A stretch of 52,605 bases of DNA, taken from positions 1-52,605 of the forward strand of contig NZ_ANBA01000023.1 of assembly GCF_000341085.1 (NCBI RefSeq). The letters run 5' to 3'. The notes beneath the pieces are model-generated. The model was not told where the DNA came from. It made no database searches and was given only the letters and a program-made list of their open reading frames with translations. The DNA comes from Nocardiopsis ganjiahuensis DSM 45031 (lineage in GTDB: Bacteria > Actinomycetota > Actinomycetes > Streptosporangiales > Streptosporangiaceae). Below, in pieces: positions 25,354 to 33,699 of the stretch (within the stretch, counting starts at the first letter, position 1; each line of letters begins with the position of its first letter). Made by a program: the position numbers and the translations under genes.

Positions 25354-26346
25354 ATGTCTACTTCGATGCGTGTGATGGAACTCGTCCGCTTCGGTGACGC
25401 CGACACCGCGTTCGCCGGCCGAGAGCTGCCGAGACCCGCCCCCGGCCCCGGCCAGGTACTGGTGCGCGTGCTGGCCACGTCCGTGAACCCCCTCGACCTC
25501 CAGACCCGGCGCGGCGACTACCGAGACCAGATGGCGCTGCCCGCGGTGATCGGCAACGACGTGTCCGGCGTGGTGGTCGAGACCGGCCCCGGGGCGAACG
25601 ACTTCCAGCCGGGTGACGAGGTCTGGTACCTGGCGCCGATCTTCGCCGGCCAGGGAACCTACGCCGAGTTCCACGTGGTCGACCAGTCCCTGGTCGCCCG
25701 CAAGCCTGCACGGTTGTCACACGTCGAGGCCGCCGGTCTCGCGCTCGTGGGCATGACGGTCTGGGAAGCGCTGGTCGAACGCACCGGGGTGCAGGCCGGG
25801 GAACGGGTCCTGGTGCACGGTGGAGCGGGCGGGGTCGGCTCGGCCGCCATCCAGCTCGCCAAAGCACTGGGAGCCGAGGTGGTGACCACCGCACGGGCCA
25901 GGGATCACGAGTTCGTCACCGGCCTGGGAGCCGACGTCGCGATCGACTTCTCGGCCGGTGACTACGTGCCGCGGGTCCGTGAGCTGGGCGGGGTGGACGT
26001 CGTGATGGACACGGTGGGTGGGGACACCCTCACCCGCAGCCCGGAGGTCCTCAACGACCGAGGCCGGGTGGTGTCCATCGTGGACACCCCCGAACCCCAG
26101 AACCTGCTCGCCGCGTGGGGGCTGAACGCGACCTACCACCTCCTCTTCGTCAGCCCCGGCAGGGCGAAGCTCGAGGCCCTTGGCCACCTGGTCGACCAGG
26201 GCGAACTCCGGCCGGTGATCGGTGCTGTGCTGCCGCTGGCCGACATCGCACAGGCGCACGCGCTCTTGGAGGGCGGCTCTTCCGGCGAAGGCCGCAAACG
26301 CCCCCGCGGCAAGATCGCCATCGCCGTGCACCCCCTGGACGAGTAA
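25354..26346 (+). CDS. Quinone-oxidoreductase-type MDR protein
   Basis: A 330-residue medium-chain dehydrogenase/reductase. GroES-like N-terminal domain (about 1-120), Rossmann domain with VHGGAGGVGSAAIQLAK, and a C-terminal LPLADIAQAHALLEGG. The catalytic and structural zinc ligands of alcohol dehydrogenases are absent, placing it with NADPH:quinone reductases (QOR). AAGG lies 10 nt before the ATG. Divergent from the ArsR fragment and probably its former target; role in quinone or aldehyde detoxification is inferred. Confidence 0.9.
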   Translation: MSTSMRVMELVRFGDADTAFAGRELPRPAPGPGQVLVRVLATSVNPLDLQTRRGDYRDQMALPAVIGNDVSGVVVETGPGANDFQPGDEVWYLAPIFAGQGTYAEFHVVDQSLVARKPARLSHVEAAGLALVGMTVWEALVERTGVQAGERVLVHGGAGGVGSAAIQLAKALGAEVVTTARARDHEFVTGLGADVAIDFSAGDYVPRVRELGGVDVVMDTVGGDTLTRSPEVLNDRGRVVSIVDTPEPQNLLAAWGLNATYHLLFVSPGRAKLEALGHLVDQGELRPVIGAVLPLADIAQAHALLEGGSSGEGRKRPRGKIAIAVHPLDE

Positions 26347-26848
26347 CCCCGCCGGGCGACGCCTTCGTCTTGAGCGACCCGGCCGTCCCGGCCCGGGACG
26401 GCTGGGTCGCTGATGTCGGCCGACCCAACCGGGACTGTGACGCGGGCAAGAAGGACGCGGGCAAGAAGGTCGACACCATCGAGATCAGTCCACCGTTCGG
26501 ATCCCGGACGAAGCTGGTGCGTTCCCCGTCCGAGGCGAGGTTGTCGGCCCCGGGCGGTGTTGGACAGCTGATGCTCGATACGGTCGCCATCAAGGACGTC
26601 GGTGACGCCGCACGTCTGGGTCTGGTCGGTGGTGTCAGAGCTCAGGCTGGTGGCCAGGTCACCGTCGCCGTGCTCGGGCAGACGCCAGACGGCGGCGGCA
26701 CCCTTGGTCTCGGCGTCCGGGCCCGGCCGCCGGGAGGAGAAGAGCAGCGAACCGCGGCGCGCTCTCCCCCTCTTCGGAGAACGAGGAAGAAATCGGTGAT
26801 TTCACCGGCTCACGGTACCGCGCGCCACAAAGCGGGCACCGGGGCCCG
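26347..26848 (-). pseudogene. Fragment of an RHS/YD-repeat gene
   Basis: On the minus strand 26474-26670 matches 51328-51527 of the RHS gene at the right edge nearly collinearly, roughly three quarters identical by eye. The protein trace RTSFVRDPNGGLISMV mirrors RTSFVRDPNGELISMV there. The flanks do not continue as RHS: on one side is a 15-bp tandem repeat encoding a Gly-Lys-Lys-rich stretch (about 26440-26470), on the other unrecognised DNA up to the amidohydrolase stop. No intact gene is present in this gap. Confidence 0.7.
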
Positions 26849-28144
26849 TCAGGACCAGACGCGGCGGGCCGCGGCCTCGGCCCCGGCGACCAGACGCGCG
26901 GGTTCGGTACCGGTCAGCTCGCCCCCGCGCTTGCGCCCCACCCCGTCCACGAACACGTCGGTGACGTTCTCGGGACGGCCGTTGAAGACGAGCTGGGCGA
27001 TCCAGTCACCGCGGGGCGCGAAGTTCAGCGCCCTGGGTTCCACCACCATCACGTCCGCCCGTTTGCCCGGGGTGATCGAACCGATACGGTCGCTCTCCCC
27101 GATCGCCCGGGCTCCGCCCATGGTCGCCATGTACAGGACCTCCTCCGGTCCGGGGTAGGCCGAGGCGTCCAGGGACACGGCGCGGTGGAGCCCCACGGCC
27201 GCCTTCATCGAGGCGAACATGTCCCCGGAGTCGTTCGCGCCCCCGTCCTGCCCCAGCCCGATCCGCATACCGCGCCGATGCGCCTTCGCGATCGGCATGA
27301 CCCCCGTGCCCAACCGCATGTTGCTCAACGGGCAGTGCACCACCGCGGCCCCGTGGCCCGCCAACAGGTCGAGTTCGTTCTCGGTGACGTGGATGACGTG
27401 GTTGAGCAGGGTGCGGGGCCCCAGGGCGTCGGACTCCGCCAGGAGGGAGACCGGGTCGTCGAGCCGGTCGGTGGGATCTTCGAGGAGGTGGAGGTTGAGC
27501 ACCGCCCCCAACTCCCGCGCGAGTTCGGCGTGCACGCGCACCTGTTCCGCATCCTGCCGGGTGGCGCACGTGGCCACCTGCCCGGTGCCCAGCGGGTGGG
27601 GCCCGACGAGGTCCTGCAGCACCTTGGACACCAGCTCGATATCCGGGAGTTCCTGGTAGGTGGCGTGCGCGAAGCGCAGGCCGCTGTCCGACACGGCCTC
27701 GACGTAGGCCTCCGAGACGGGATAGTCGAGGGCGGGGACCCAGTCGACCACGGTGGTGGTGCCCGACTGGAGGGTGTCGGCCGCGGAGAGCCGCACGAAG
27801 TGGTACATGTCCTCGGGTCCGATCCTCGGCACCGCCGTCCACACACAGGCGCTGAACCACTCGTAGAAACCCAGGGCGGAACCGCGCCCGCGAATGGCGC
27901 TCTGCCACAGGTGCGTGTGCGCGTCCACGAAGCCGGGGAGCACCAGGCGCCCGCCCGCGTCGACCGTCTCCGTGCCCGGCGGGGGACGGATCGCGGCACC
28001 GACCGCGGTGATCACGCCCGACTCCATGAGGACGTCGGCGTGCTCCAGCGCTCCGAGGGGCCCGTTTCCCGACGCCGGGTCCATCGTCAGGACCAAGGCC
28101 GCGTCACGCAGCAGGATTCCACCGGTGTGTGCGGCGGCGCTCAT
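26849..28144 (-). CDS. Amidohydrolase-superfamily deaminase (8-oxoguanine/cytosine deaminase-like)
   Basis: A 431-residue metal-dependent amidohydrolase. His76 and His78 in GFVDAHTHLWQS, the LLEDPTD segment replacing the usual HxxE stretch, HVIHVTENELDLL, VVHCPLSNMRLGTG and GLGQDGGANDSGDMFASM (metal Asp) resemble the hydroxy-/amino-heterocycle hydrolases (8-oxoguanine deaminase, TrzN group). ATG 28144 has AAAGGGG upstream. It sits divergently next to queC, so a 7-deazaguanine or another pteridine/purine-like intermediate is a reasonable substrate guess. A leader hairpin (28196-28221) lies about 50 nt before the start. Confidence 0.85.
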   Translation of the reverse strand: MSAAAHTGGILLRDAALVLTMDPASGNGPLGALEHADVLMESGVITAVGAAIRPPPGTETVDAGGRLVLPGFVDAHTHLWQSAIRGRGSALGFYEWFSACVWTAVPRIGPEDMYHFVRLSAADTLQSGTTTVVDWVPALDYPVSEAYVEAVSDSGLRFAHATYQELPDIELVSKVLQDLVGPHPLGTGQVATCATRQDAEQVRVHAELARELGAVLNLHLLEDPTDRLDDPVSLLAESDALGPRTLLNHVIHVTENELDLLAGHGAAVVHCPLSNMRLGTGVMPIAKAHRRGMRIGLGQDGGANDSGDMFASMKAAVGLHRAVSLDASAYPGPEEVLYMATMGGARAIGESDRIGSITPGKRADVMVVEPRALNFAPRGDWIAQLVFNGRPENVTDVFVDGVGRKRGGELTGTEPARLVAGAEAAARRVWS

Positions 28145-28570
28145 ACGACCACCCCTTTCGATTCGGCACGATTCACCGGGCGAACGCATGTACACGGCCG
28201 GCCGTGGAGGAACGGCCGGCCCCCCGAATCCGCGCAATGAAACCATGCATCGCATTTCCTAGGACCGGTGAGCAAGCAGCACCACACCGGAACTCCACCA
28301 TTGAACCCGGCCGCCCGGCGCCCGGACAAGGGAGTCGGCCGAGGACACCCGGAAAAGGATCGGACGAACCCGGCCGAACACCTGGGTTTCGCATTTCGGA
28401 GACCCACCCGACCCCATAATGGGAAATCATTAAAACACAGAATGCTTCGCCCGTGTTATACAGGAAACGCGCCACCGGCGCATGCCGAGCAAACGAACGA
28501 GATAAATCCAATCAAAACGGAAATTCGTGTTCACCCTCGACACGTACTCGATCAAAGGAAGGCAATTCCC
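28145..28570. promoter_or_regulatory. Divergent amidohydrolase / queC control region
   Basis: 426 bp, AT-rich towards queC. It holds a perfect hairpin 28196-28205/28212-28221 (10 bp, loop GGAGGA) in the amidohydrolase leader, a CCCATAATGGG near-palindrome at about 28413-28423, and a TTATAC box (28456-28461) that could be the queC -10. No preQ1-riboswitch fold was recognised (no obvious short H-type pseudoknot with A-rich tail before the ribosome site). Confidence 0.4.
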
Positions 28571-29266
28571 TTGGCCAATACCACCGTCCTGCTCTCCGGA
28601 GGCCTGGACTCCACCGTGCTCGCCACCTCCATCGTCCGGGAACACGGTGCCGACTCGGTCGACACCCTCACCATCCACTACGGGCAGCGCCACGTCCGTG
28701 AGCTGGAGGCCGCCGCGGAGGTCTCGGCGGCGCTGGGCGTGCGCCACGACGTCATCGACCTGTCCGTGCTGGGCTCGCATCTGACCAGTGCCCTGACCCC
28801 TTCCAGCGACGGTGGAAACGTGCCCCACGGCCACTACGCGGAACCCACCATGGCCGCCACCGTGGTCCCCAACCGCAACGCCATCCTGCTGATGGTCGCA
28901 GTCGGTGTCGCCTCGGCGCGGGGCCACTCCGGTGTCGCCACCGCCGTGCACGCCGGCGACCACCCCGTCTACCCCGACTGCCGGCCCGAGTTCGTGGAGG
29001 CCGTCGCCCGTGCCGCCGAGGCGGGCACCGACGGGCAGGTCACCGTCACCGCGCCGTTCGTGGACATGGCCAAGGCCGAGATCGCCGCGCTCGGCCACCG
29101 GGTCGAAGCCCCCGTGCACCTGTCCTGGTCCTGCTACGAGGGCGGGGAGACCCACTGCGGGCGGTGCGGCACCTGTGTCGAGCGCGCCGAGGCCTTCCAC
29201 GTAGCCGGCCTGAGTGATCCCACCTCCTACGCCGACACGGCGTTCTGGCGTTCCGAGGTCGTCTAG
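28571..29266 (+). CDS. queC: 7-cyano-7-deazaguanine (preQ0) synthase QueC
   Basis: A 231-residue QueC. PP-loop ATPase motif SGGLDS (residues 9-14), HYGQRH, and the C-terminal zinc site Cys188, Cys196, Cys199, Cys202 (HCGRCGTC). It converts 7-carboxy-7-deazaguanine plus ammonia and ATP to the nitrile preQ0. The start is TTG at 28571, chosen because AAGGAAGG lies 8 nt upstream and homology begins there; no ATG is in range. It is on the opposite strand from folE/queD/queE but convergent with them, separated by paired terminators. Confidence 0.95.
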   Translation: MANTTVLLSGGLDSTVLATSIVREHGADSVDTLTIHYGQRHVRELEAAAEVSAALGVRHDVIDLSVLGSHLTSALTPSSDGGNVPHGHYAEPTMAATVVPNRNAILLMVAVGVASARGHSGVATAVHAGDHPVYPDCRPEFVEAVARAAEAGTDGQVTVTAPFVDMAKAEIAALGHRVEAPVHLSWSCYEGGETHCGRCGTCVERAEAFHVAGLSDPTSYADTAFWRSEVV

Positions 29267-29278
29267 GCCCGCGCGGAC

Positions 29279-29343
29279 CCGCGTCCGGTCACGTGCCCTG
29301 ACCGGACGCGGACCGGGTGGAACGGGGACACCGTTCCACCCGG
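29279..29343. terminator. Tandem bidirectional terminators between queC and folE
   Basis: Two perfect 13-bp stems: 29279-29291/29299-29311 (7-nt loop) and 29313-29325/29331-29343 (5-nt loop), placed exactly between the stops of convergent queC and folE. They isolate the two transcripts. Confidence 0.75.
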
Positions 29344-29359
29344 CCGGTCGGCGGTGCGA

Positions 29360-29983
29360 CTACTCCGAGTCGCACGTGGGCGTGTAGGACAGCACCTGGG
29401 CCCGCAGCGCGGGATCGGACTCGAGCTCACCGGCCAGGTGCGTGGTGAGCATCGAGGCCCCGTGCGCCTCCACCCCCCGAAGGGTCATGCAGGCGTGTCG
29501 CGATCGGATGAGGCAGGCCGAACCGCGGACGTCCAGGCGCTTGACCAGCGCCGCCACCGTCTGCTCCCCGATCCGTTCCTGCACCTGTGGGCGCGCGGCG
29601 TACTCCTGCAGGACCCGGGCCAGCTTCGACAGGCCGACGATGGGCGCCCCGGGCGAGGGCAGGTAGGCGACCGTGGCCCGGCCGGGGAACGGCAGCAGGT
29701 GATGCTCGCACAGGGCCACGAACGGCACGTTCACAGCCGCGATGACCCCCTGGTTGGCCGACTCCGGCCGGAACTGCACCTCCAGGTGCCGGGCCGGGTC
29801 GAGTCGCATTCCGTGCGTCATCTCCGCGATGGCCCGCACGTAGCGCTCGGGGGTGCGGTGCATCGAGTCGGTGTCGCATCGGATACCGAGGGCTACGAGC
29901 ATCGCACGAGCGTGACCGACGGCGGACGCCTCGTGGACATCGGGAACGGTGTGCTCCGGGAGTTCTGTGGTCGTGGTGGTCAC
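29360..29983 (-). CDS. folE: GTP cyclohydrolase I FolE
   Basis: A 207-residue GTP cyclohydrolase I, shorter at the N-terminus than folate enzymes. Zinc ligands Cys92 and His95 (LCEHHLLPFPG) and Cys165 (RHACMTLRG) are present, as are GLSKLARVL and QTVAALV. It makes 7,8-dihydroneopterin triphosphate from GTP, the first step to preQ0. GTG start at 29983 with AGGAG 8 nt upstream. Last gene of the seven-gene minus-strand operon. Its company with queC/D/E indicates the deazapurine rather than the folate pathway. Confidence 0.95.
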   Translation of the reverse strand: MTTTTTELPEHTVPDVHEASAVGHARAMLVALGIRCDTDSMHRTPERYVRAIAEMTHGMRLDPARHLEVQFRPESANQGVIAAVNVPFVALCEHHLLPFPGRATVAYLPSPGAPIVGLSKLARVLQEYAARPQVQERIGEQTVAALVKRLDVRGSACLIRSRHACMTLRGVEAHGASMLTTHLAGELESDPALRAQVLSYTPTCDSE

Positions 29984-30037
29984 GGATGCGGCTCCTAGTT
30001 CACTGGTTGTGCTCGAGGGACAGGGGTGGCCGCTCGG

Positions 30038-30547
30038 TCACCGGGGCCCGTTCCGCCACACGGCGTTGTTGACGTGCGTCTCGGTCACGCTGACCGTGTC
30101 GATCCGGGCCCCGGGCACGTGCGCCAGCCCGGACAGGGCTTCCTCGGCCACCCGTCCGAGAAGCACCGCCACGGCCTCCACCGTGGGGTGGGGAAGATCG
30201 CCGGCCGGTTCCTCGGCCGGCAGCGGGTCAGGCGCCCCGAAGCGGAACAGCTTGCTGCCGTGGTCGGCCAGGAGCTTGGCCATCGGGTCGTCGAAGCCCA
30301 GCATGGCCCCGTGGTCGAGATAGGTGTCGATCCAGGAGCGCAGCGCTGACTTGAAGGTGCCGAACTCGACGACCGTGCCGGAGTCGAGCGTCGGCGCGAC
30401 CGCGGACACCTCGACCCACCAGGAGTGGCCGTGCAGGTTCGTGCACTTCCCGCCCAGGTGCGGCAACCGGTGCGCGGTCTCGAAGTTGTGTCGCACGGTG
30501 ACTCCGTGCCGGTCGGTCCGGGTCGCGGTGCTCGTGGTTTCCGTCAT
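30038..30547 (-). CDS. queD: 6-carboxytetrahydropterin synthase QueD
   Basis: A 169-residue member of the 6-pyruvoyltetrahydropterin synthase family. Zinc histidines His26 (FETAHRL), His39 and His41 (LHGHSW), catalytic Cys35 (GGKCTNLHGH), and the late VSVTETHVNNAVW. It converts dihydroneopterin triphosphate to 6-carboxy-tetrahydropterin. ATG 30547 overlaps the queE stop (ATGA), so the two are translationally coupled. The frame upstream of 30547 is only a shadow of queE. Confidence 0.94.
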   Translation of the reverse strand: MTETTSTATRTDRHGVTVRHNFETAHRLPHLGGKCTNLHGHSWWVEVSAVAPTLDSGTVVEFGTFKSALRSWIDTYLDHGAMLGFDDPMAKLLADHGSKLFRFGAPDPLPAEEPAGDLPHPTVEAVAVLLGRVAEEALSGLAHVPGARIDTVSVTETHVNNAVWRNGPR

Positions 30548-31179
30548 TCGATCCCCAGGTACTTGTGGGTTTGCAGGCACAGGCTCCAGCGCGGATGGTC
30601 CATGCAGTACTTGAGCGCGGCCTCGGTGTTGGCGGCGGTCTCGGGCCCGTCCATGGGCTGGAGCCGAAAGGATCCGAAGGTCAGGTGTTCGAACCGCTCG
30701 GGCTCCCCGCCTTCCTGCGGATAGACGAGCTTGAGCTCGTCGCCACGCTCGACGACGAGCGTGGAGCCGATCTTGGGGCTCACACACAGCCAGTCGATGC
30801 CCCGCGGGGGGACCCGGGTCCCGTTGGTCTCCACCGCGACCTCGAATCCGCGCTGGTGCAGGGCGTCGATCGCGGGCTCGTCGAGCTGTAGGAGCGGTTC
30901 TCCCCCGGTACAGACGACGAACCGTCGCTCGGCGGTACGCGGAGACCACTGCGCCTCCACGGCGTCGGCCAGGTCCTCCGGGGTGGCGAAGCGCCCGCCG
31001 TTCTGCCCGTCGGTGCCCACGAAGTCCGTGTCACAGAACTTGCAGATCGCCCGGTGCCGGTCCTTCTCCCTCCCGGTCCACAGGTTGCACCGGGAGAAAC
31101 GGCAGAAGACGGCGGGACGGCCCGCGTGGGCGCCCTCTCCCTGAAGGGTGTAGAAGATCTCCTTGACCAGGTACGTCAT
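30544..31179 (-). CDS. queE: 7-carboxy-7-deazaguanine synthase QueE (radical SAM)
   Basis: A 211-residue QueE with the distinctive radical-SAM cluster motif C-x14-C-x2-C (Cys31, Cys46, Cys49), FYTLQGEGAHAGRPAVF at the N-terminus, CTGGEPLLQ, VAVETNGT and VSPKIGS. It performs the ring contraction of carboxy-tetrahydropterin to 7-carboxy-7-deazaguanine. GAGGAA precedes the ATG. It begins the pathway block within the operon, 31 bp after the first P450. Confidence 0.95.
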   Translation of the reverse strand: MTYLVKEIFYTLQGEGAHAGRPAVFCRFSRCNLWTGREKDRHRAICKFCDTDFVGTDGQNGGRFATPEDLADAVEAQWSPRTAERRFVVCTGGEPLLQLDEPAIDALHQRGFEVAVETNGTRVPPRGIDWLCVSPKIGSTLVVERGDELKLVYPQEGGEPERFEHLTFGSFRLQPMDGPETAANTEAALKYCMDHPRWSLCLQTHKYLGIE

Positions 31180-31210
31180 CCCTGTTCCTCGTGCTGGGCG
31201 GAAAAATCGG

Positions 31211-32419
31211 TCATCGCGCTCGCGCCGTCGCGGCTGGGTCCTCCCAGAGCACGGGCACCGCTACGGGTGTGATCGCCATCCGGTCGGGGACCCATTCGAC
31301 CTCCCGGGGCGGTACCGCGAGCCGTAGGTCCCCGAGGCCCGCCAGGGCGACGAAGGCGAGCGCGCTCACCCGGCGCGTCAGGCGGGCTCCGGGGCAGTAG
31401 TTCGGCCCGTGGCCGAACCGCACGTGGGGGTTGGGGCGCCGGCCGGGGTCGTAGGCGTGGGGTTCGGCGAACCTGGCGGTGTCGAAGTTGGCCGCGTCGG
31501 TGGAGACCAGGACCATTTCGCCGGTACGCACCTTGTGTCCGGCCAGGTCGGTGTCCTCGGTCGCGATCCGGGCCAAGGCGTTTCCGAGCACCACGCTGTA
31601 GCGCAGCAGTTCCTCCACGTCGCCGTCGACCGTTTCCGGTTCACCGCGCAGGCGGGCGAGGACCTGCGGCATCTGGGCGAGGTGGAAGGACGCCACGCCC
31701 AGGAAGCTGGCCAGGTCCTCGTATCCGGCGACGAAGACGACACCGAGGATGTTGGCGAGTTGTTCCGGCGTGAGGGCCCCCTCCCCCCGGTTGCGCGTCA
31801 CCAGCCTCGGCAGCAGACCGGTGGCTGCGGCGAGACCGTCGCGCTCGAACTGTTCGAGCATGTGGTCCCGGAGCCGCCCCCAGTTGCGGTGGACCGTCTC
31901 CTCGGGCAACCGCATGGTGAGATCGGTGTCGGCCCAGACCTTGAGCTCTGACAGGTCCGACTCCGGCAGGCCCAACAGGCGGCACATCACCCGACCGGCC
32001 ACGGGTTCGGAGAAGTGGCGTTGCAGGTCACAGGGCGCCCCCTGGGCGACCGTCTCCTCGACCGCCTCCTGGATGACGGCACGCAGCCAGGGATCGGGCA
32101 GATCCGCCATGTCGTGCAGGGAGCGCTGGATCTCGTCGTACATGCCCGCCCTGCGCAGGTACGGCATCGCGTCGAGCAGTTCCGGGGCCAGGAGCGGCAC
32201 GTCCTGCACCGGGCTGTCCCCGTCGGCCACCTGGGCACGCGCGAAGCGCGCCCCCGACAACACTTGTCTGACCTCGGCGTGGCCGGTGACGAGCCAGGCC
32301 TCGTCTCCCGCGTTCGTGGTGACGCGAAGCATCGGGCACCCGGAGCGCAGCTCCTCGGCCAGGCGGTCGCCCCGGGTGCTGAACGGGTAGCGCGGCAGGC
32401 CCGGGTCGATGGCTGTCAT
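31211..32419 (-). CDS. Cytochrome P450 (first)
   Basis: A 402-residue bacterial class P450. Heme loop FGHGPNYCPGARL with Cys342, ExxR as EELLR, and PNPHVRFG. The I-helix reads VVFVAGYEDLAS, so the usual acid-alcohol pair (D/E-T) is Glu-Asp and the conserved Thr is lacking, hinting at atypical oxygen activation. ATG 32419 has GAGAGGAA upstream. It lies 26 bp after the second P450 and 31 bp before queE in the operon, so it likely oxidises the deazapurine product or the NRPS-derived aldehyde. Confidence 0.9.
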   Translation of the reverse strand: MTAIDPGLPRYPFSTRGDRLAEELRSGCPMLRVTTNAGDEAWLVTGHAEVRQVLSGARFARAQVADGDSPVQDVPLLAPELLDAMPYLRRAGMYDEIQRSLHDMADLPDPWLRAVIQEAVEETVAQGAPCDLQRHFSEPVAGRVMCRLLGLPESDLSELKVWADTDLTMRLPEETVHRNWGRLRDHMLEQFERDGLAAATGLLPRLVTRNRGEGALTPEQLANILGVVFVAGYEDLASFLGVASFHLAQMPQVLARLRGEPETVDGDVEELLRYSVVLGNALARIATEDTDLAGHKVRTGEMVLVSTDAANFDTARFAEPHAYDPGRRPNPHVRFGHGPNYCPGARLTRRVSALAFVALAGLGDLRLAVPPREVEWVPDRMAITPVAVPVLWEDPAATARAR

Positions 32420-32445
32420 CTCTGCGTTCCTCTCAGGATTGCTGG

Positions 32446-33699
32446 TCACGGGCGGACACCGCCGGGGCCACGGGACCCGGACGAGCACCGGTCCCAGCGG
32501 ACCGGCAGCCGCAGTGGAGCGCGCAGCGGCGCGTCCTCGTCCCACTCCAGCCGGTCCACGGCCGTGTCAGGACGAAGACCCGGCAGGCGGGCGAGCAGGG
32601 TCTCCAGCGCGATGCGCAACTGCATCCGGGTCAGGTGCCCTCCGGGGCAGTAGTGCGGTCCTCTGCCGAAGGCCAGGTGCGGGTTGGGGCTGCGCTCCGG
32701 ATCGAACTCGTCGGCCCGGCCGAAGGTCTCCGCGTCCCGGTTGGCGGAGGCGATGACCGGCATGACCGCCTCGCCCTCGCGGATGTGTCGGCCTCCGAGT
32801 TCGAGGTCCCCGGTCGCGACCAGGACGACGATCGCGTTCATCAGCGGGACGTGGCGCAGCAGCTCCTCGACGGCGTCCGGTATCAGGTCCGGGTGCAGGC
32901 GCAGGCGGCTCAACAGCCGGGGGCGTTCGAGCAGGGTCGGAAGCGCCGAGCCGAAGTGCTGGACGTTGGTCTTGTACCCCGCTATGAGCATGCTGATGGT
33001 GACGCTGATCAGGTCGTCGCGGTCGAGCCCGCCCTCGTCCCGCGCGGCCCGGGCCAGCTGCCCCAGCAGCCCGCTTCCGCCGCCGCGCCGGCACTCGTCG
33101 ACGAGGTCGGCGGCGAAGTCCCGCAACGCGTCCAGAGCGCGCAGAGTCCGCTCCAGGGGCACCCGGGTCGCGTCCAGGACCGTTTCGGTGTGCTCGGTGA
33201 AGGCGGCGCACTCAGCGGGGTCGACACCGAGGAACTCGCAGAGCACGCGCAGTGGGAACGGTTCGGTGAAGCCCTCGACCAGGTCCCCCGGGGGCCCTTC
33301 GCGAAGCAGCTCGTCGACGAGCTCGTCGGCGACCGCCCGGATCCGGGGGGCGAGCGCCTCCAGACGCCGTGGTGTGAACGCGGGGGCGACCGCCCCCCGT
33401 ACCCGTTTGTGGACGTCCCCGCGCAGTTCCAGCAGGGTCAGCACCTTCCGGGGCCACGGTTCGGCGTCCTGCGGCGGCCAGGTCGCGATGACGGGCCGGA
33501 CCAGCCTCGGATGGGCGAGCGCCTCCCGCACGTCCGCGTACCGGCTCACCAGCCAGACCGGCTCTCCCGTGGGCAGCCGCACACGGGAGATCGGACGTTC
33601 GGCCCTCAGAGCGGCGTAGGCGCAGGGGGATCCCGCGGATCCGGGCTCCGCCTGGGGTACCAGGGGGAGTTCCGGCACCCGGTCGGTGGCGGCGTTCAT
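32446..33699 (-). CDS. Cytochrome P450 (second)
   Basis: A 417-residue P450. Heme loop FGRGPHYCPGGHL with Cys351, ExxR as EELLR, SANRDAETF and FDPERSPNPHLAFG. The I-helix is MLIAGYKTNVQHFG: Thr is kept but the acid is replaced by Lys. Its ATG (33699) overlaps the stop of the NRPS-like gene by 4 bases (ATGA), so the two are coupled and probably act in sequence, possibly on a carrier-bound or freshly released amino-acid derivative. Confidence 0.9.
   Translation of the reverse strand: MNAATDRVPELPLVPQAEPGSAGSPCAYAALRAERPISRVRLPTGEPVWLVSRYADVREALAHPRLVRPVIATWPPQDAEPWPRKVLTLLELRGDVHKRVRGAVAPAFTPRRLEALAPRIRAVADELVDELLREGPPGDLVEGFTEPFPLRVLCEFLGVDPAECAAFTEHTETVLDATRVPLERTLRALDALRDFAADLVDECRRGGGSGLLGQLARAARDEGGLDRDDLISVTISMLIAGYKTNVQHFGSALPTLLERPRLLSRLRLHPDLIPDAVEELLRHVPLMNAIVVLVATGDLELGGRHIREGEAVMPVIASANRDAETFGRADEFDPERSPNPHLAFGRGPHYCPGGHLTRMQLRIALETLLARLPGLRPDTAVDRLEWDEDAPLRAPLRLPVRWDRCSSGSRGPGGVRP

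Noticed and set aside
28145..28570. preQ1/preQ0 riboswitch upstream of queC
   Set aside because: No compact pseudoknot with the typical C-rich loop and A-rich tail near the ribosome site could be recognised by eye.
30548..30949. N-terminal extension of QueD
   Set aside because: It is a shadow frame inside queE; the ATGA-coupled start at 30547 fits family length.
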